Assembly: GCF_000243155.2 (NCBI RefSeq)
Contig: NC_018017.1
Location: forward strand, 1,426,001-1,490,000
Reading direction: 5' to 3'
DNA from: Desulfitobacterium dehalogenans ATCC 51507
Lineage (GTDB): Bacteria > Bacillota > Desulfitobacteriia > Desulfitobacteriales > Desulfitobacteriaceae
DNA: 64,000 nt
Shown: positions 21,676 to 30,829 of the stretch, piece by piece
Numbering within the stretch: the stretch's first letter is position 1
Layout of the letters: each line of letters starts with the position of its first letter
Notes under the pieces: model-generated
Database searches by the model: none
What the model was told of the DNA's origin: nothing
The model's input: the letters and a program-made list of their open reading frames with translations, nothing else
Position numbers and translations under genes: made by a program

Positions 21676-21740
21676 TGGCTGACTCTCCTTGAAGATTAAA
21701 ATATTATTTAATACAAGCAAGGTCTATAAGATTGGGAAAT

Positions 21741-22085
21741 AAAAAAACTCCCGCCCTTCATTTCCAGAAGGACGAGAGTGTGCTCCCGTGTTACCACCTT
21801 ACATTTACGAACAACTCGCATTGTCCGCCTTTTCGAGTACGCCATAAATATGGGTGATACTCTAGCACTATAACGTGTGCAGGAAACCGTCACAGCCTAC
21901 TAAAAACGTTCGGTGTGAAGCTCAAAGAGGTATTCATAACCAGCCTGCCAAGCGCCTCTCATCATCCGGCAACTTTCTGTTTGCGGTACAGGTTACTACT
22001 TATTCTTATCACAGCTTTTGCTCTTATACTCCGAAATGCAGGAAGTCCTGCAAGTCTTTGTTATGCAGATATTAAATTAGGATAT
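21741..22085 (-). promoter_or_regulatory. T-box leader of tyrS
   Basis: Reading the minus strand: stem I with GAATACCTC, whose TAC (21930-21932) is the tyrosine specifier codon; then the T-box AAGGTGGTAACACGGGAGCA (21781-21800); then the terminator CTCTCGTCCTTC / GAAGGGCGGGAG (21748-21778) followed by seven Ts. Uncharged tRNA-Tyr is expected to stabilise the antiterminator and allow tyrS expression. Confidence 0.92.
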
Positions 22086-22114
22086 ATTGTAGTAAAGCAA
22101 GGGGAAATTGTCAA
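22086..22114 (-). promoter_or_regulatory. Sigma-A promoter of tyrS T-box transcript
   Basis: On the minus strand TTGACA (22109-22114), 17 bases, TACAAT (22086-22091): a near-consensus vegetative promoter immediately upstream of the T-box. Confidence 0.88.
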
Positions 22115-22189
22115 GGGTTAATCAGTAATAATTTTGATTTGCACAAACAGCTGGGCAAGGAGATAAAAGTGGATAAAAAACTTATATAA

Positions 22190-22228
22190 TAAAAAACAGC
22201 TCTGTTCTAATAGAACAGGGCTGTTTCA
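22190..22228 (-). terminator. Terminator of the SASP gene
   Basis: A hairpin of AACAGCTCTGTTCTA / AACAGGGCTGTT type; on the minus strand it is followed by TTTTTTATTATAT, so it serves the gene on that strand. Confidence 0.8.
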
Positions 22229-22290
22229 TGTAACAAGGCTCTTTTTAACAAATGTAAAACTTAAATGTTAACTTTTATATGCAACAATGA

Positions 22291-22437
22291 TTATCTTTTA
22301 CCAAAACTTTCAAATGTACGGCGAACCATTTCTCCTCCGACGGAACCATTTTGACGGGAAGTGGCCTCTGGACCTAAGTTAACATTGAATTGAGATGCTA
22401 CCGTGTTTTTGTCTACTGGTAAATTGTACTTTGCCAT
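22291..22437 (-). CDS. Small acid-soluble spore protein, alpha/beta type
   Basis: 48 residues beginning MAKYNLPVDKNTVASQFN and ending RRTFESFGKR. The core GPEATSRQNGSVGGEMVRR matches the alpha/beta SASP signature; these proteins coat spore DNA and are cleaved by GPR protease on germination. GGGAGGT precedes the ATG by eight bases. Monocistronic with its own terminator; family genes are transcribed in the forespore, though I do not assign its promoter. It supports a spore-forming host. Confidence 0.9.
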   Translation of the reverse strand: MAKYNLPVDKNTVASQFNVNLGPEATSRQNGSVGGEMVRRTFESFGKR

Positions 22438-22645
22438 GATTGATTACCTCCCAAGATGTTTTGTAGTTTAGATTTTTGAGGCTTGAACCAGTAATTCTAA
22501 TTTGCCCGATTTCAGGACAAATAATCAGGAAATTTATGGAGTGCAAATAGGAATAACATTGAAAAACGGAGAGGGAAGGCCTTACATTAGAGGATAAAAA
22601 GCATAAAATAAAATGGGGATCATTAAGGAAAATCCTTATTAAAAT

Positions 22646-23566
22646 ATGGCTGAAAGGATTTTGAGAATGGAGAATCTTATTCGTTTGCTTGAAGTTCATG
22701 GACCTCTAACAGGCAAAGAAATCCATGAAAAAACCGCGATAACTATTTTTGATCTCTGGGAGGAGTGTAATCAGTGTGCCGATATTATTTTAAGCACGAT
22801 TGGAACAAGGTATCTAAGGCTGGATAAACATGTGGAAGGTTTTGCCCGGCTTTCCCCCTCCATAATCAGAGAATTTTATAACTATACGGTTGTCAGTTTG
22901 AAGGAACAGTCTGAGGAAGCTCATGCAAAGGCGGACCATATCCATCAATCCATCAAGAAGATCAGTAAAAATAAATTTGAAGTTGCGAAGGATATCATGG
23001 AAAAAATCATAGCATCCCAACAGGACTCTCAAAGTATTCAGGAAAAAACATGTTTTATTATTTCGGGGGATGTGGCATATGATATGGCCCATCTTGAACC
23101 AAGACCTGAATTTTCTACAGGGAAAATGGTCAAGGGGTCAGATCTCGATATTGTAATTATTTATAAAGATTTGTCTGAAGAAATTATTAAAGATATTGAT
23201 TCTACCATCTATGAGTGGAAGTTTTATTTACTTAAACATCCCAGTTATAAAGAAGAAATAGATTATGTTATCAAAGATCTTTCCGTAGTGGAGAGACAAT
23301 TGGCATTTGAAGGATTTGAATCCATGATCGCGGCAAAGGTTCTGGAGGAAGGGAAATTTTTATGTGGGAACCATGCACTGTTTGCTGAGGTCAAAAATAG
23401 GGTTGCCGATCGCGGGATACCTGAGAAATTAGCGGTTTTGAAGGAGAGGGCTTGTATAGATAGAGAAAATGCCAGGAAGCGGCTCCTGGCATACAGAGAT
23501 TCAATCAACGATAAAGAAATGAAGCAACTTTTTTATACAACCGATGAGAGAGAAGAGTTCTTTTAA
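22646..23566 (+). CDS. Nucleotidyltransferase-fold protein with N-terminal winged-helix-like region
   Basis: 306 residues, not a known named enzyme. The first 60 residues (LLEVHGPLTGKEIHEKTAI) look like a winged helix; a coiled helix follows, then a polymerase-beta-type nucleotidyltransferase core with KGSDLDIVIIY near residue 165 supplying the two metal-binding Asp. A third acid may lie in EIDYVI. Could be a minimal or antitoxin-linked nucleotidyltransferase; no partner is adjacent. A start at ATG 22667 (AAAGGA before it) is equally likely. Confidence 0.6.
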   Translation: MAERILRMENLIRLLEVHGPLTGKEIHEKTAITIFDLWEECNQCADIILSTIGTRYLRLDKHVEGFARLSPSIIREFYNYTVVSLKEQSEEAHAKADHIHQSIKKISKNKFEVAKDIMEKIIASQQDSQSIQEKTCFIISGDVAYDMAHLEPRPEFSTGKMVKGSDLDIVIIYKDLSEEIIKDIDSTIYEWKFYLLKHPSYKEEIDYVIKDLSVVERQLAFEGFESMIAAKVLEEGKFLCGNHALFAEVKNRVADRGIPEKLAVLKERACIDRENARKRLLAYRDSINDKEMKQLFYTTDEREEFF

Positions 23567-23577
23567 AAATTAAGGCT

Positions 23578-24393
23578 TTACAGTCCATATTGACGCTTAA
23601 TGCTTTCTACATGGCGGTAATGATCAGTGTGCAATAATTTCGAAGCCGCCCCTTCATCAAGCACAACGGAGATCTCGCCGCCATGCAGTTGTATAGCCGA
23701 TGCAGTGATCTGGGATGTAATGGGACCTTCCAGACATTTGGCAACCATATCAGCTTTTCTGGCGCCATTGACGATCATTAAAATATTCCTTGCTTCCAAT
23801 ATGGTTCCGATGCCCATGGTAATGGCAAAATGAGGCATCTCACTGCGTTCGATATTGGCTTTTTTGTAGAACGCTTCATAGTTATCATCCAGAGTCTGTT
23901 GTGTTAATACCACGACCCTCGTTCTGGAACCAAGGGATGACCCAGGTTCATTAAAGCCCCAATGCCCGTCACCACCAAGTCCCAAAAGCTGCAGGTCAAT
24001 ACCGCCGGCCTTTTTAATTTCTTCTTCATACCATATACAAAACTTTTTCGGGTCTTTGGTTCGGCCATCGGGTATGTGTATATTTTCCTTTTTAATATTA
24101 ATATTCTTCAATAGCTCCTCGTGCATGAATCGGGCATAGCTTTGATCCATAGGGTAGGGCTTTTCCAGATCAATTCCTGCCCCAAGGTACTCATCAAGAT
24201 TAAAGGTTTTGACTTGAGAAAAATCAAGACCCTCTTCCCTGTGCATTCTGACCAGCTCCTGATAGGTGCCGATGGGGGTACTTCCTGTTGCCAGTCCAAG
24301 CACACAATCCGGCTTGGATCGAACATAACCCGCAATGATTTCTGCGGCATATTTGCTCATTAGTTTATAATTTTCCCTGATAATAATATCCAT
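23578..24393 (-). CDS. nagB: Glucosamine-6-phosphate deaminase
   Basis: Converts glucosamine 6-phosphate to fructose 6-phosphate and ammonia. 271 residues beginning MDIIIRENYKLMSK, with LGLATGSTPIGTY, the FNLDEY catalytic Asp region and GLGGDGHWGFNEPG. The family usually has GDGHIGFNEP, so Trp in place of Ile next to the motif is a small oddity. The inner ATG is used because GGGAGA precedes it. No nagA is adjacent. Confidence 0.94.
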   Translation of the reverse strand: MDIIIRENYKLMSKYAAEIIAGYVRSKPDCVLGLATGSTPIGTYQELVRMHREEGLDFSQVKTFNLDEYLGAGIDLEKPYPMDQSYARFMHEELLKNINIKKENIHIPDGRTKDPKKFCIWYEEEIKKAGGIDLQLLGLGGDGHWGFNEPGSSLGSRTRVVVLTQQTLDDNYEAFYKKANIERSEMPHFAITMGIGTILEARNILMIVNGARKADMVAKCLEGPITSQITASAIQLHGGEISVVLDEGAASKLLHTDHYRHVESIKRQYGL

Positions 24394-24616
24394 GTTTTTC
24401 TCCCAGCTCATTCTTAATATAGGATTGATGGTAAATATCTATTTATTTATTCTACTAAAAGTCTATGCAAAGATAAATAGGTCTAGATATTAAATTAGTT
24501 TTGAGAAGGCAAAACTCTTAGGAAATAATAGGAAAACAGCGGATTTTTAGAAATACTCTTTTTAAAACTAATAAAAAATTAATAGTTTCTTTATAAGTTT
24601 ATTAGGAATTACTTGC

Positions 24617-24622
24617 TATAAT
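24617..24622 (+). promoter_or_regulatory. Extended -10 element of the exporter operon
   Basis: TGCTATAAT with no good -35; 55 bases upstream of the exporter operon start in an otherwise AT-rich 280-base gap. Confidence 0.45.
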
Positions 24623-24676
24623 GGACATATTGATACCTTGGTAAATTATAGAAAGGTAAGATATCAGGAGGAGAGT

Positions 24677-25948
24677 ATGCAACCAGATACCAGTATTCCA
24701 AACAATGTTCATTCAGATCCCAGTGCCCAAAGGTTTAGTGGCAAAAAAGGTTCATTTTTTCGGAGGCACCGCAAGAAATTAATAGCAGCCCTTATCTTAC
24801 TTGGCGGGCTAGTGATTGCCTCGCAGTTCTTGAGTCGGCAAGGCGGCTTGATTCCTGTTAATACTGCCGAGGCTGTTCAAAAAAGCTTCGAGCAGAATGT
24901 TTTTGCCAACGGCAAACTGGAAGTCAAAGATCTGGCTGAATTTAAGGCCGAAAGCAAAACTAAGGTTCAAGAAGTCCTGGTCAAGCATGGGGACAAAGTA
25001 AGCAAAAGTCAGGCTATTTTAGTGATGGATACCAGCACTCTGAGTGTGGAAGCATCTCAAAAAGGGCTGGAATGCAAGGAGCTCAAGGCTAAAATAATCA
25101 ATAGTGAATCGAATATCAGACTGCTTCAACAAGCCTATGATTTGGCGCAAAAGGATTATGACAATACGAAAATTCTTATGGAAAGCGGAGCGGCCAGCCT
25201 TAAGGAATTAGAGGAGGCTGAGCAAAAGGTGACTGAGGCCGAAGAGAAATTAGTAGTAGAACAAGAGGCTAATCTACCCCTGCTCAAAGCCCAGCTGGAG
25301 CAAGCCGAAGTGCTCTATCGGAAAGCCCAGGAGAAATTGCAGAAAGCTACTATACTTAGCCCTTATGATGGAACTGTCTTGAATTTAGCGGTCAAGGAGG
25401 GCCAGGAAGTTGAATCTGGAACCCTACTGACTCAAATCGGTAATCCAGCTGATCTTCTCATCGAAACAGGTATTAATGAGGTGGATGCCGCCCAACTTAC
25501 AATAGGGGATAGGGTGGAAATAACCAATAGCGGCCTGCTGAGTGAGCCCTTGATCGGCAGTGTTGAAACCATTGCGCCTACGGCTGAGGTGGTGTCAACG
25601 GCTCAAGGTGAACAAACTCAAGTGAAAATCAAAATAAGTGTCCCTGCTACTGAAGGGGAAAGTCCATTAAAACCTGGCTTTAATGTTAATCTTAAATTTA
25701 TACTGCATCAAAAAGAGCAAGCTTTGCTGGTTCCTTTAGAAGCGGTGGTTGAAGACGATGGACGAGAACTAGTCTATGTCGTCGGACAGGATGGAATAGT
25801 TACAGAAAGAGAAGTGCAGACAGGCTTAAGCAATGAACTGTTCATGGAGATTGTCTCCGGTCTCGAAGTGGGAGAAAAGGTCATCCTGAACCCCGATGAG
25901 AAAATCAAGGACGGAGTGCAGGTGATCGTTAATGCTCAAAGCAACTAA
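24677..25948 (+). CDS. Membrane-fusion/periplasmic adaptor protein of a MacAB-like exporter
   Basis: 423 residues: a basic N terminus, one membrane helix (about 26-45), a biotinyl-lipoyl-like half motif, a coiled coil (about 110-220), the second lipoyl half (ILSPYDGTVLNLAVKEGQEV), a beta-barrel and a membrane-proximal domain. In Gram-positives such proteins pair with MacB-type permeases to export peptides or drugs. AGGAGGAG precedes ATG 24677; the upstream ATG lacks a ribosome site. Overlaps the ATPase gene by 17 bases. Confidence 0.87.
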   Translation: MQPDTSIPNNVHSDPSAQRFSGKKGSFFRRHRKKLIAALILLGGLVIASQFLSRQGGLIPVNTAEAVQKSFEQNVFANGKLEVKDLAEFKAESKTKVQEVLVKHGDKVSKSQAILVMDTSTLSVEASQKGLECKELKAKIINSESNIRLLQQAYDLAQKDYDNTKILMESGAASLKELEEAEQKVTEAEEKLVVEQEANLPLLKAQLEQAEVLYRKAQEKLQKATILSPYDGTVLNLAVKEGQEVESGTLLTQIGNPADLLIETGINEVDAAQLTIGDRVEITNSGLLSEPLIGSVETIAPTAEVVSTAQGEQTQVKIKISVPATEGESPLKPGFNVNLKFILHQKEQALLVPLEAVVEDDGRELVYVVGQDGIVTEREVQTGLSNELFMEIVSGLEVGEKVILNPDEKIKDGVQVIVNAQSN

Positions 25949-26669
25949 CTTAGTTAAAGTTTACCATACAGAGAAAATTGCCGTTACGGCCTTGAAAGGG
26001 GTTACCTTCCATATATCTGCCGGTAGTTTTGTAGCAATTATGGGCCCTTCGGGTTCAGGAAAATCTACATTAATGAATATCTTAGGCTGCCTGGACACGC
26101 CCACCGAAGGGCAATATATTCTGGATGGCCTTGATGTTTCCCATATGGAGGAGAATGACTTGGCCGGGGTCCGCAATCTTAAGATTGGGTTTGTCTTTCA
26201 GACGTTTAATCTTTTACCGAGAATATCCTGCTTGCGCAATGTTGAGCTGCCGATGATTTATGCCGGAATTGGGGAAAAGGAAAGAAAAGACAAGGCTTTC
26301 GAGGCGCTGACAAAAGTCGGTCTGGCCAAATGGGCTGCTCATCGCCCCACAGAAATATCCGGAGGACAGAGACAACGGGTAGCCATTGCCCGGGCTTTGG
26401 TGAACAATCCGGCCATTATTATGGCGGATGAACCCACCGGCAATCTCGACACCCGTTCGGGAGAAGAAGTGATGGCTATTTTTCAGGAGCTCAATCAGCA
26501 GGGAGTGACCATTGTCCTGGTCACCCACGAACCTGAAATCGCCCAGCATACCCAGAGAATTCTTAAATTCCGGGATGGCCTGCTCATGGAAGATGAATCG
26601 GTGGAAGAACCGGTTCAGGCCAGGGATATTCTGGCCGGGCTCCCTGCTATGGAGGAGGGGCCGGTATGA
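25932..26669 (+). CDS. ABC transporter ATPase, LolD/MacB type
   Basis: 245 residues with Walker [10 protein letters not shown], signature SGGQRQR, Walker [17 protein letters not shown] and H-loop THEPE. The GNLD motif is characteristic of the MacB/LolD/FtsE group. It powers the exporter formed with the adaptor and the permease on either side. Coupled at both ends: 17-base overlap upstream, ATGA overlap downstream. Confidence 0.93.
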   Translation: MLKATNLVKVYHTEKIAVTALKGVTFHISAGSFVAIMGPSGSGKSTLMNILGCLDTPTEGQYILDGLDVSHMEENDLAGVRNLKIGFVFQTFNLLPRISCLRNVELPMIYAGIGEKERKDKAFEALTKVGLAKWAAHRPTEISGGQRQRVAIARALVNNPAIIMADEPTGNLDTRSGEEVMAIFQELNQQGVTIVLVTHEPEIAQHTQRILKFRDGLLMEDESVEEPVQARDILAGLPAMEEGPV

Positions 26670-27859
26670 ATTTTAAAGAATGCATCCAGGTAGCTTTCGA
26701 AGGGATCAGAGCCAATAAAATGCGCTCAGCCTTGACTATGCTGGGTATTATTATCGGGGTGGCGGCTGTCATTACGGTCGTGGCCATTGGGCAGGTGGGT
26801 CAGGCAGCTATTATGTCTTCTCTGGAAAAGATCGGCACCAATTTGTTTACTGTTTATCCCCGCAGCGATGAACAATCCCCTCTTACCCAAAGCGATATGA
26901 TAACGGTTCAGGATTTAGAAGTAATCAAGAATGTAGCGACCGATATTCAATATGTTTCCCCGGCGGATTCCTGGTCTTTTGCCGCCCAGTATGAAAGAAA
27001 AAGCAAACGGGTCTATACTTATGGGGTTTGGCCTGAGTATAAGCATATTAGAAATATTAAGCTGGATAAAGGCCGGTTTCTCTCCGAAGAGGATGAAAAA
27101 GGTGGGAGAAGGGTAGTCGTCATTGACAGCAAACTGGCCGAAGACCTTTTTGGCAGGGGAGAAGCTCTGAAAAAACAAATCAATATCTTTGGTACCTCCT
27201 ATACGGTCATCGGAATAACTCAGCGGGATGAAAGCTTCTTGATGGGAGGACCCAATCAGCCTTCTTCTGTGTATATCCCTTATTCCGCTTTGCAAAACAT
27301 GGTTAATATCGATTATGTTCCTTATATAGAAGCCAGTGCCGTGAGTAAAGATAAAACTGAAAGTGCTATGAACCAGGCTAAAAAGATCCTGAACAGCCGT
27401 CACCATACGGAGAATAGCTATCAAGCTTACAGTCTGCAGCAAGATGTGGAACAGATTGATACCATCATGACCATTTTGCAGCTGGTGATTGGTTCCATCG
27501 CTGCCATCTCCCTTTTGGTAGGAGGGATCGGGGTAATGAATATCATGCTGGTCTCAGTGACTGAGCGGACAAGAGAAATCGGCATTCGCAAGGCTTTAGG
27601 GGCCAAATATAAGGATATTATGATCCAATTTCTCATTGAAGCAGTCGTCATTTGTTCTATAGGCGGGGCGATCGGTGCTTTGCTCGGTATCGGCGGCGGT
27701 GTCCTTGCCGCTGGGCTGGCTAAGATTCCACCGGCAATATCCCCCATGACCATTGTCATTGCTTTTGCCTTTTCCACTACGATTGGGCTCTTTTTCGGTC
27801 TTTACCCGGCGCGCAAAGCGGCTAAGATGAGTCCTGTTGAAGCTTTGCGTTATGAGTGA
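26666..27859 (+). CDS. MacB/FtsX-type ABC permease
   Basis: 397 residues: an N-terminal membrane helix (LTMLGIIIGVAAVITVVAIG), a 230-residue extracellular MacB-PCD-like domain, and three C-terminal helices with the FtsX hallmark (ERTREIGIRKALGAK, PARKAAKMSPVEALRYE). Mechanotransmission exporters of this type act on peptides, lipoproteins or antibiotics; substrate unknown here. Last gene of a three-gene operon. Confidence 0.92.
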   Translation: MNFKECIQVAFEGIRANKMRSALTMLGIIIGVAAVITVVAIGQVGQAAIMSSLEKIGTNLFTVYPRSDEQSPLTQSDMITVQDLEVIKNVATDIQYVSPADSWSFAAQYERKSKRVYTYGVWPEYKHIRNIKLDKGRFLSEEDEKGGRRVVVIDSKLAEDLFGRGEALKKQINIFGTSYTVIGITQRDESFLMGGPNQPSSVYIPYSALQNMVNIDYVPYIEASAVSKDKTESAMNQAKKILNSRHHTENSYQAYSLQQDVEQIDTIMTILQLVIGSIAAISLLVGGIGVMNIMLVSVTERTREIGIRKALGAKYKDIMIQFLIEAVVICSIGGAIGALLGIGGGVLAAGLAKIPPAISPMTIVIAFAFSTTIGLFFGLYPARKAAKMSPVEALRYE

Positions 27860-27973
27860 TGTGGATGCCTCAGAAGAGTGGGCAAAAAACCTAAAGATTT
27901 TTCTCAGCCCCGTCGATATATAAAGTAAGTACGGTATTAATAGGAAAGTACAGAAAGATTTGGAGGGTGCCTT

Positions 27974-28579
27974 ATGGAAGTGAACCGACTATCATCGGCA
28001 GGGGCTTATTATAATAATGCAGACTATTCCTCAAGGTCAGAGAAAAGCCCTACTCAACCCGGCCAAGAAGCAGGTAAGCTCCCTGTGGATTCCGCGGCTG
28101 CTGTATATGAACCTGGCAATTCGGGGACAGATAATACTCTTGGGAAGACCTATTCCCAAGATACGGAGACCATCGCCCGGCTAAAAGCTGAAGTGGATCG
28201 GCGTACTGAGAATTTAAGAAGTCTTGTGGAGCAGCTCCTCTTAAAGCAAGGTTATAAATTTAACGATGCGACAGATATTTACCAACTTCTGCGTGAAGGG
28301 AAAGTAGAGGTAGATCCTGAAACGGCGGCCAAAGCCCGGGAAGAGATTTCTGAGGATGGATATTGGGGAGTAAAACAGACCTCAGAGAGGGTGTTTTCCT
28401 TTGCTATAGCCTTAACAGGTGGAGATCCCAGCAAGGCCCAAGCGATGAAGGATGCTGTAATCGAAGGCTACGAACAGGCGAAGAAGATTTGGGGAGGAGA
28501 ACTCCCTGAGATTTGTCAAAAGACTTATGAAGAGACTCTCAAGAAATTTGATGAGTGGATAGAGAATAATGTAAAGTAA
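27974..28579 (+). CDS. Conserved hypothetical protein, DUF5610-like
   Basis: 201 residues. The first 60 are Ser/Gly/Pro-rich and probably disordered; then a helical segment (IARLKAEVDRRTENLRSLVEQLL) and a conserved tail (EDGYWGVKQTSERVFSFAIALTGGDPSKAQ...) with acidic residues. I associate the tail with the DUF5610 family from memory. No signal peptide. Strong GGAGGG site. Flanked by a terminator, so a single-gene unit; function unknown. Confidence 0.6.
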   Translation: MEVNRLSSAGAYYNNADYSSRSEKSPTQPGQEAGKLPVDSAAAVYEPGNSGTDNTLGKTYSQDTETIARLKAEVDRRTENLRSLVEQLLLKQGYKFNDATDIYQLLREGKVEVDPETAAKAREEISEDGYWGVKQTSERVFSFAIALTGGDPSKAQAMKDAVIEGYEQAKKIWGGELPEICQKTYEETLKKFDEWIENNVK

Positions 28580-28587
28580 CTATCGAG

Positions 28588-28625
28588 ATCCTCTGCTGAA
28601 ATTAAACCGGCAGAGGATTTTTGTT
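28588..28625 (+). terminator. Intrinsic terminator after the DUF5610-like gene
   Basis: ATCCTCTGC / GCAGAGGAT arms, 13-base loop, then TTTTGTTGTTT. Confidence 0.85.
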
Positions 28626-28724
28626 GTTTGTGTGAAAAATAGTGTTGTGGTACACTTTTGGGAGGGACATTCTATCGATGTTAACGACATGCAATGTTAA
28701 AGAATCACAGAAAGGTGAACACTA

Positions 28725-29543
28725 ATGACGAATCGTTTTTTAGTTCAAAATCTATTTGGGATCGAAGGACTGGACATTGCTTGGTATGGAGCAATTATCG
28801 CCTTTGGTATCATCATTGGAGTATGGTTAGCCGGTCGGGAAGCAGAGCGGCAGGGAATAAAAGGGGAGATGATTTTTGACTTTTTGATTATTGTTTTGCC
28901 CTTGGCCATCATTGGTGCCAGGGCCTATTATGTCATTTTTGAATGGGCGAACTATGTGGATAATCCTATGCGAATCTTTGCTATTCGCGAAGGTGGGCTG
29001 GCAATTTACGGTGGGGTTATAGGCGGTTTTATCGGTGCTCTGATCTTTGCGAAAATAAACCGCTTTCCGTTACTCAGGTTGACTGATATTGTAGTGCCCA
29101 GTTTAATCTTAGGACAAGCCATTGGGCGCTGGGGTAATTTTGTTAACCAAGAGGCTTTTGGTAACCTTGTCACAAATCCTAACCTGCAGTTTTTTCCCTA
29201 TGCTGTGTTTATTGAAAGGTTAGGAGAATGGCATCAAGCCACTTTTTTCTACGAGAGCATGTGGAATCTATGTATTTTTGCCGTCCTCATCTATTTTCGA
29301 AAGAGAACAAAATTCACAGGGCAGCTTTTAGCCACCTATTTCATGGGGTATGGGTTGGGGAGATTTTGGATAGAAGGACTGCGCACAGATAGTCTCTACC
29401 TGATTCCGGGATTGCGGGTATCTCAAGTCTTTTCTTTGATCCTCATTATTATAGGCATCCTTATGTTTGTGTTTCGGAAAAAGTTGTTTAAAGAACATTT
29501 GGAATATGAGGGGAAATATCGGATGGATAGAAGCCCTAAGTGA
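28725..29543 (+). CDS. lgt: Prolipoprotein diacylglyceryl transferase
   Basis: Adds diacylglycerol from phosphatidylglycerol to the lipobox Cys of prolipoproteins in the membrane. 272 residues with seven predicted helices and the Lgt signature (GQAIGRWGNFVNQEAFG), plus YGLGRFWIEGLRTDSL near the C terminus. AGAAAGGTGA precedes the ATG. Monocistronic by appearance. Confidence 0.96.
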   Translation: MTNRFLVQNLFGIEGLDIAWYGAIIAFGIIIGVWLAGREAERQGIKGEMIFDFLIIVLPLAIIGARAYYVIFEWANYVDNPMRIFAIREGGLAIYGGVIGGFIGALIFAKINRFPLLRLTDIVVPSLILGQAIGRWGNFVNQEAFGNLVTNPNLQFFPYAVFIERLGEWHQATFFYESMWNLCIFAVLIYFRKRTKFTGQLLATYFMGYGLGRFWIEGLRTDSLYLIPGLRVSQVFSLILIIIGILMFVFRKKLFKEHLEYEGKYRMDRSPK

Positions 29544-29619
29544 TATTAAATCTTGTTGATAATATCTTCGACATTCTTTATAATCATCTTTGTGAATTTA
29601 TTTAATGGGAGGTCTTAAC

Positions 29620-30825
29620 ATGGGAAAAGCCTTGATTATTGGGGCCGGTGGTGTGGCCAATGTGGTCGCACATAAATGCTGTCAAGTTCCTGAAGTGTTT
29701 GAGGAAATTTGCATTGCGAGCCGGACGCTGAAAAAATGCGAGGATATACGAGATAAATTAACCGGCAGCCGGACTAAAGTCAGGGTCGCTCAGGTTGATG
29801 CCGATCATACAGAAGAAGTCATCCGGCTCATTAAGGAGTTTCAACCGGAGCTGGTGATCAATGTAGCCCTTCCTTATCAGGACCTGACCATTATGGATGC
29901 CTGCCTGGCCACCGGCGTTCATTATGTGGACACGGCCAACTATGAACCCCCCGATGTCCCGAAGTTCGAATACAAATGGCAGTGGGCCTACAGGGAAAGA
30001 TTTGAACAAGCCGGGTTAACGGCTTTATTGGGAAGTGGGTTCGATCCCGGGGTAACGGGTGTTTTCTGTGCCTATGCCCAAAAGCACTATTTTGATGAGA
30101 TTCATACCATCGATATTGTCGATGCCAATGGCGGAGATCATGGCTATCCTTTTGCCACCAATTTTAACCCGGAGATCAATATTCGGGAAATCACCGCCAA
30201 GGGTCGTTACTATAAAGAGGGAGAGTGGATTGAAACCGATCCCCTTTCCGTGAAGAAGGTCTATGATCTTGAGGAGATTGGGCCCAAGAACATCTACCTG
30301 CTCTATCACGAAGAGCTGGAATCTTTAGCTCAAAATATTAAGGGAATCAAACAGATCCGCTTCTGGATGACCTTCTCCGATAATTATCTGAACCATTTAA
30401 AGGTCCTGGAAAATGTGGGCATGACTTCTATCGAGCCTATCGAGTTTGAGGGTCAGCAAATCATTCCCCTCCAATTCCTCAAGGCTGTCCTGCCTGATCC
30501 GGCATCCCTGGGACCGAGAACCAAGGGCAAAACCAATATCGGCTGCATTATCCAAGGAGTTAAAGATGGTCAGCCCCGAACCTATTATGTCTACAATATT
30601 TGCGATCATCAGGAATGCTATGCTGAAGTGGGCTCTCAGGCTATTTCTTATACCACCGGGGTACCGGCCATGATTGGCGCTAAGTTGATTATGGAAGGAA
30701 AATGGAAAAAACCTGGCGTCTATAATATTGAAGAGTTTGATCCCGATCCCTTTATGGAAGACCTGAATAAGTACGGATTGCCTTGGAAAGAGGATTTTGC
30801 CCCCACATTATTGGATGAGGAATAA
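29620..30825 (+). CDS. Carboxynorspermidine/carboxyspermidine synthase (saccharopine dehydrogenase family)
   Basis: 401 residues, N-terminal Rossmann fold (IIGAGGVANVVAHKC), then the saccharopine-dehydrogenase-type catalytic domain (LLGSGFDPGVTGVFC). With the next gene it fits the aspartate-semialdehyde route in which putrescine or diaminopropane is reductively coupled to the semialdehyde and then decarboxylated. The ATG at 29620 is used because GGGAGG lies before it. Four bases separate it from the decarboxylase start. Confidence 0.88.
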   Translation: MGKALIIGAGGVANVVAHKCCQVPEVFEEICIASRTLKKCEDIRDKLTGSRTKVRVAQVDADHTEEVIRLIKEFQPELVINVALPYQDLTIMDACLATGVHYVDTANYEPPDVPKFEYKWQWAYRERFEQAGLTALLGSGFDPGVTGVFCAYAQKHYFDEIHTIDIVDANGGDHGYPFATNFNPEINIREITAKGRYYKEGEWIETDPLSVKKVYDLEEIGPKNIYLLYHEELESLAQNIKGIKQIRFWMTFSDNYLNHLKVLENVGMTSIEPIEFEGQQIIPLQFLKAVLPDPASLGPRTKGKTNIGCIIQGVKDGQPRTYYVYNICDHQECYAEVGSQAISYTTGVPAMIGAKLIMEGKWKKPGVYNIEEFDPDPFMEDLNKYGLPWKEDFAPTLLDEE

Positions 30826-30829
30826 AGTC

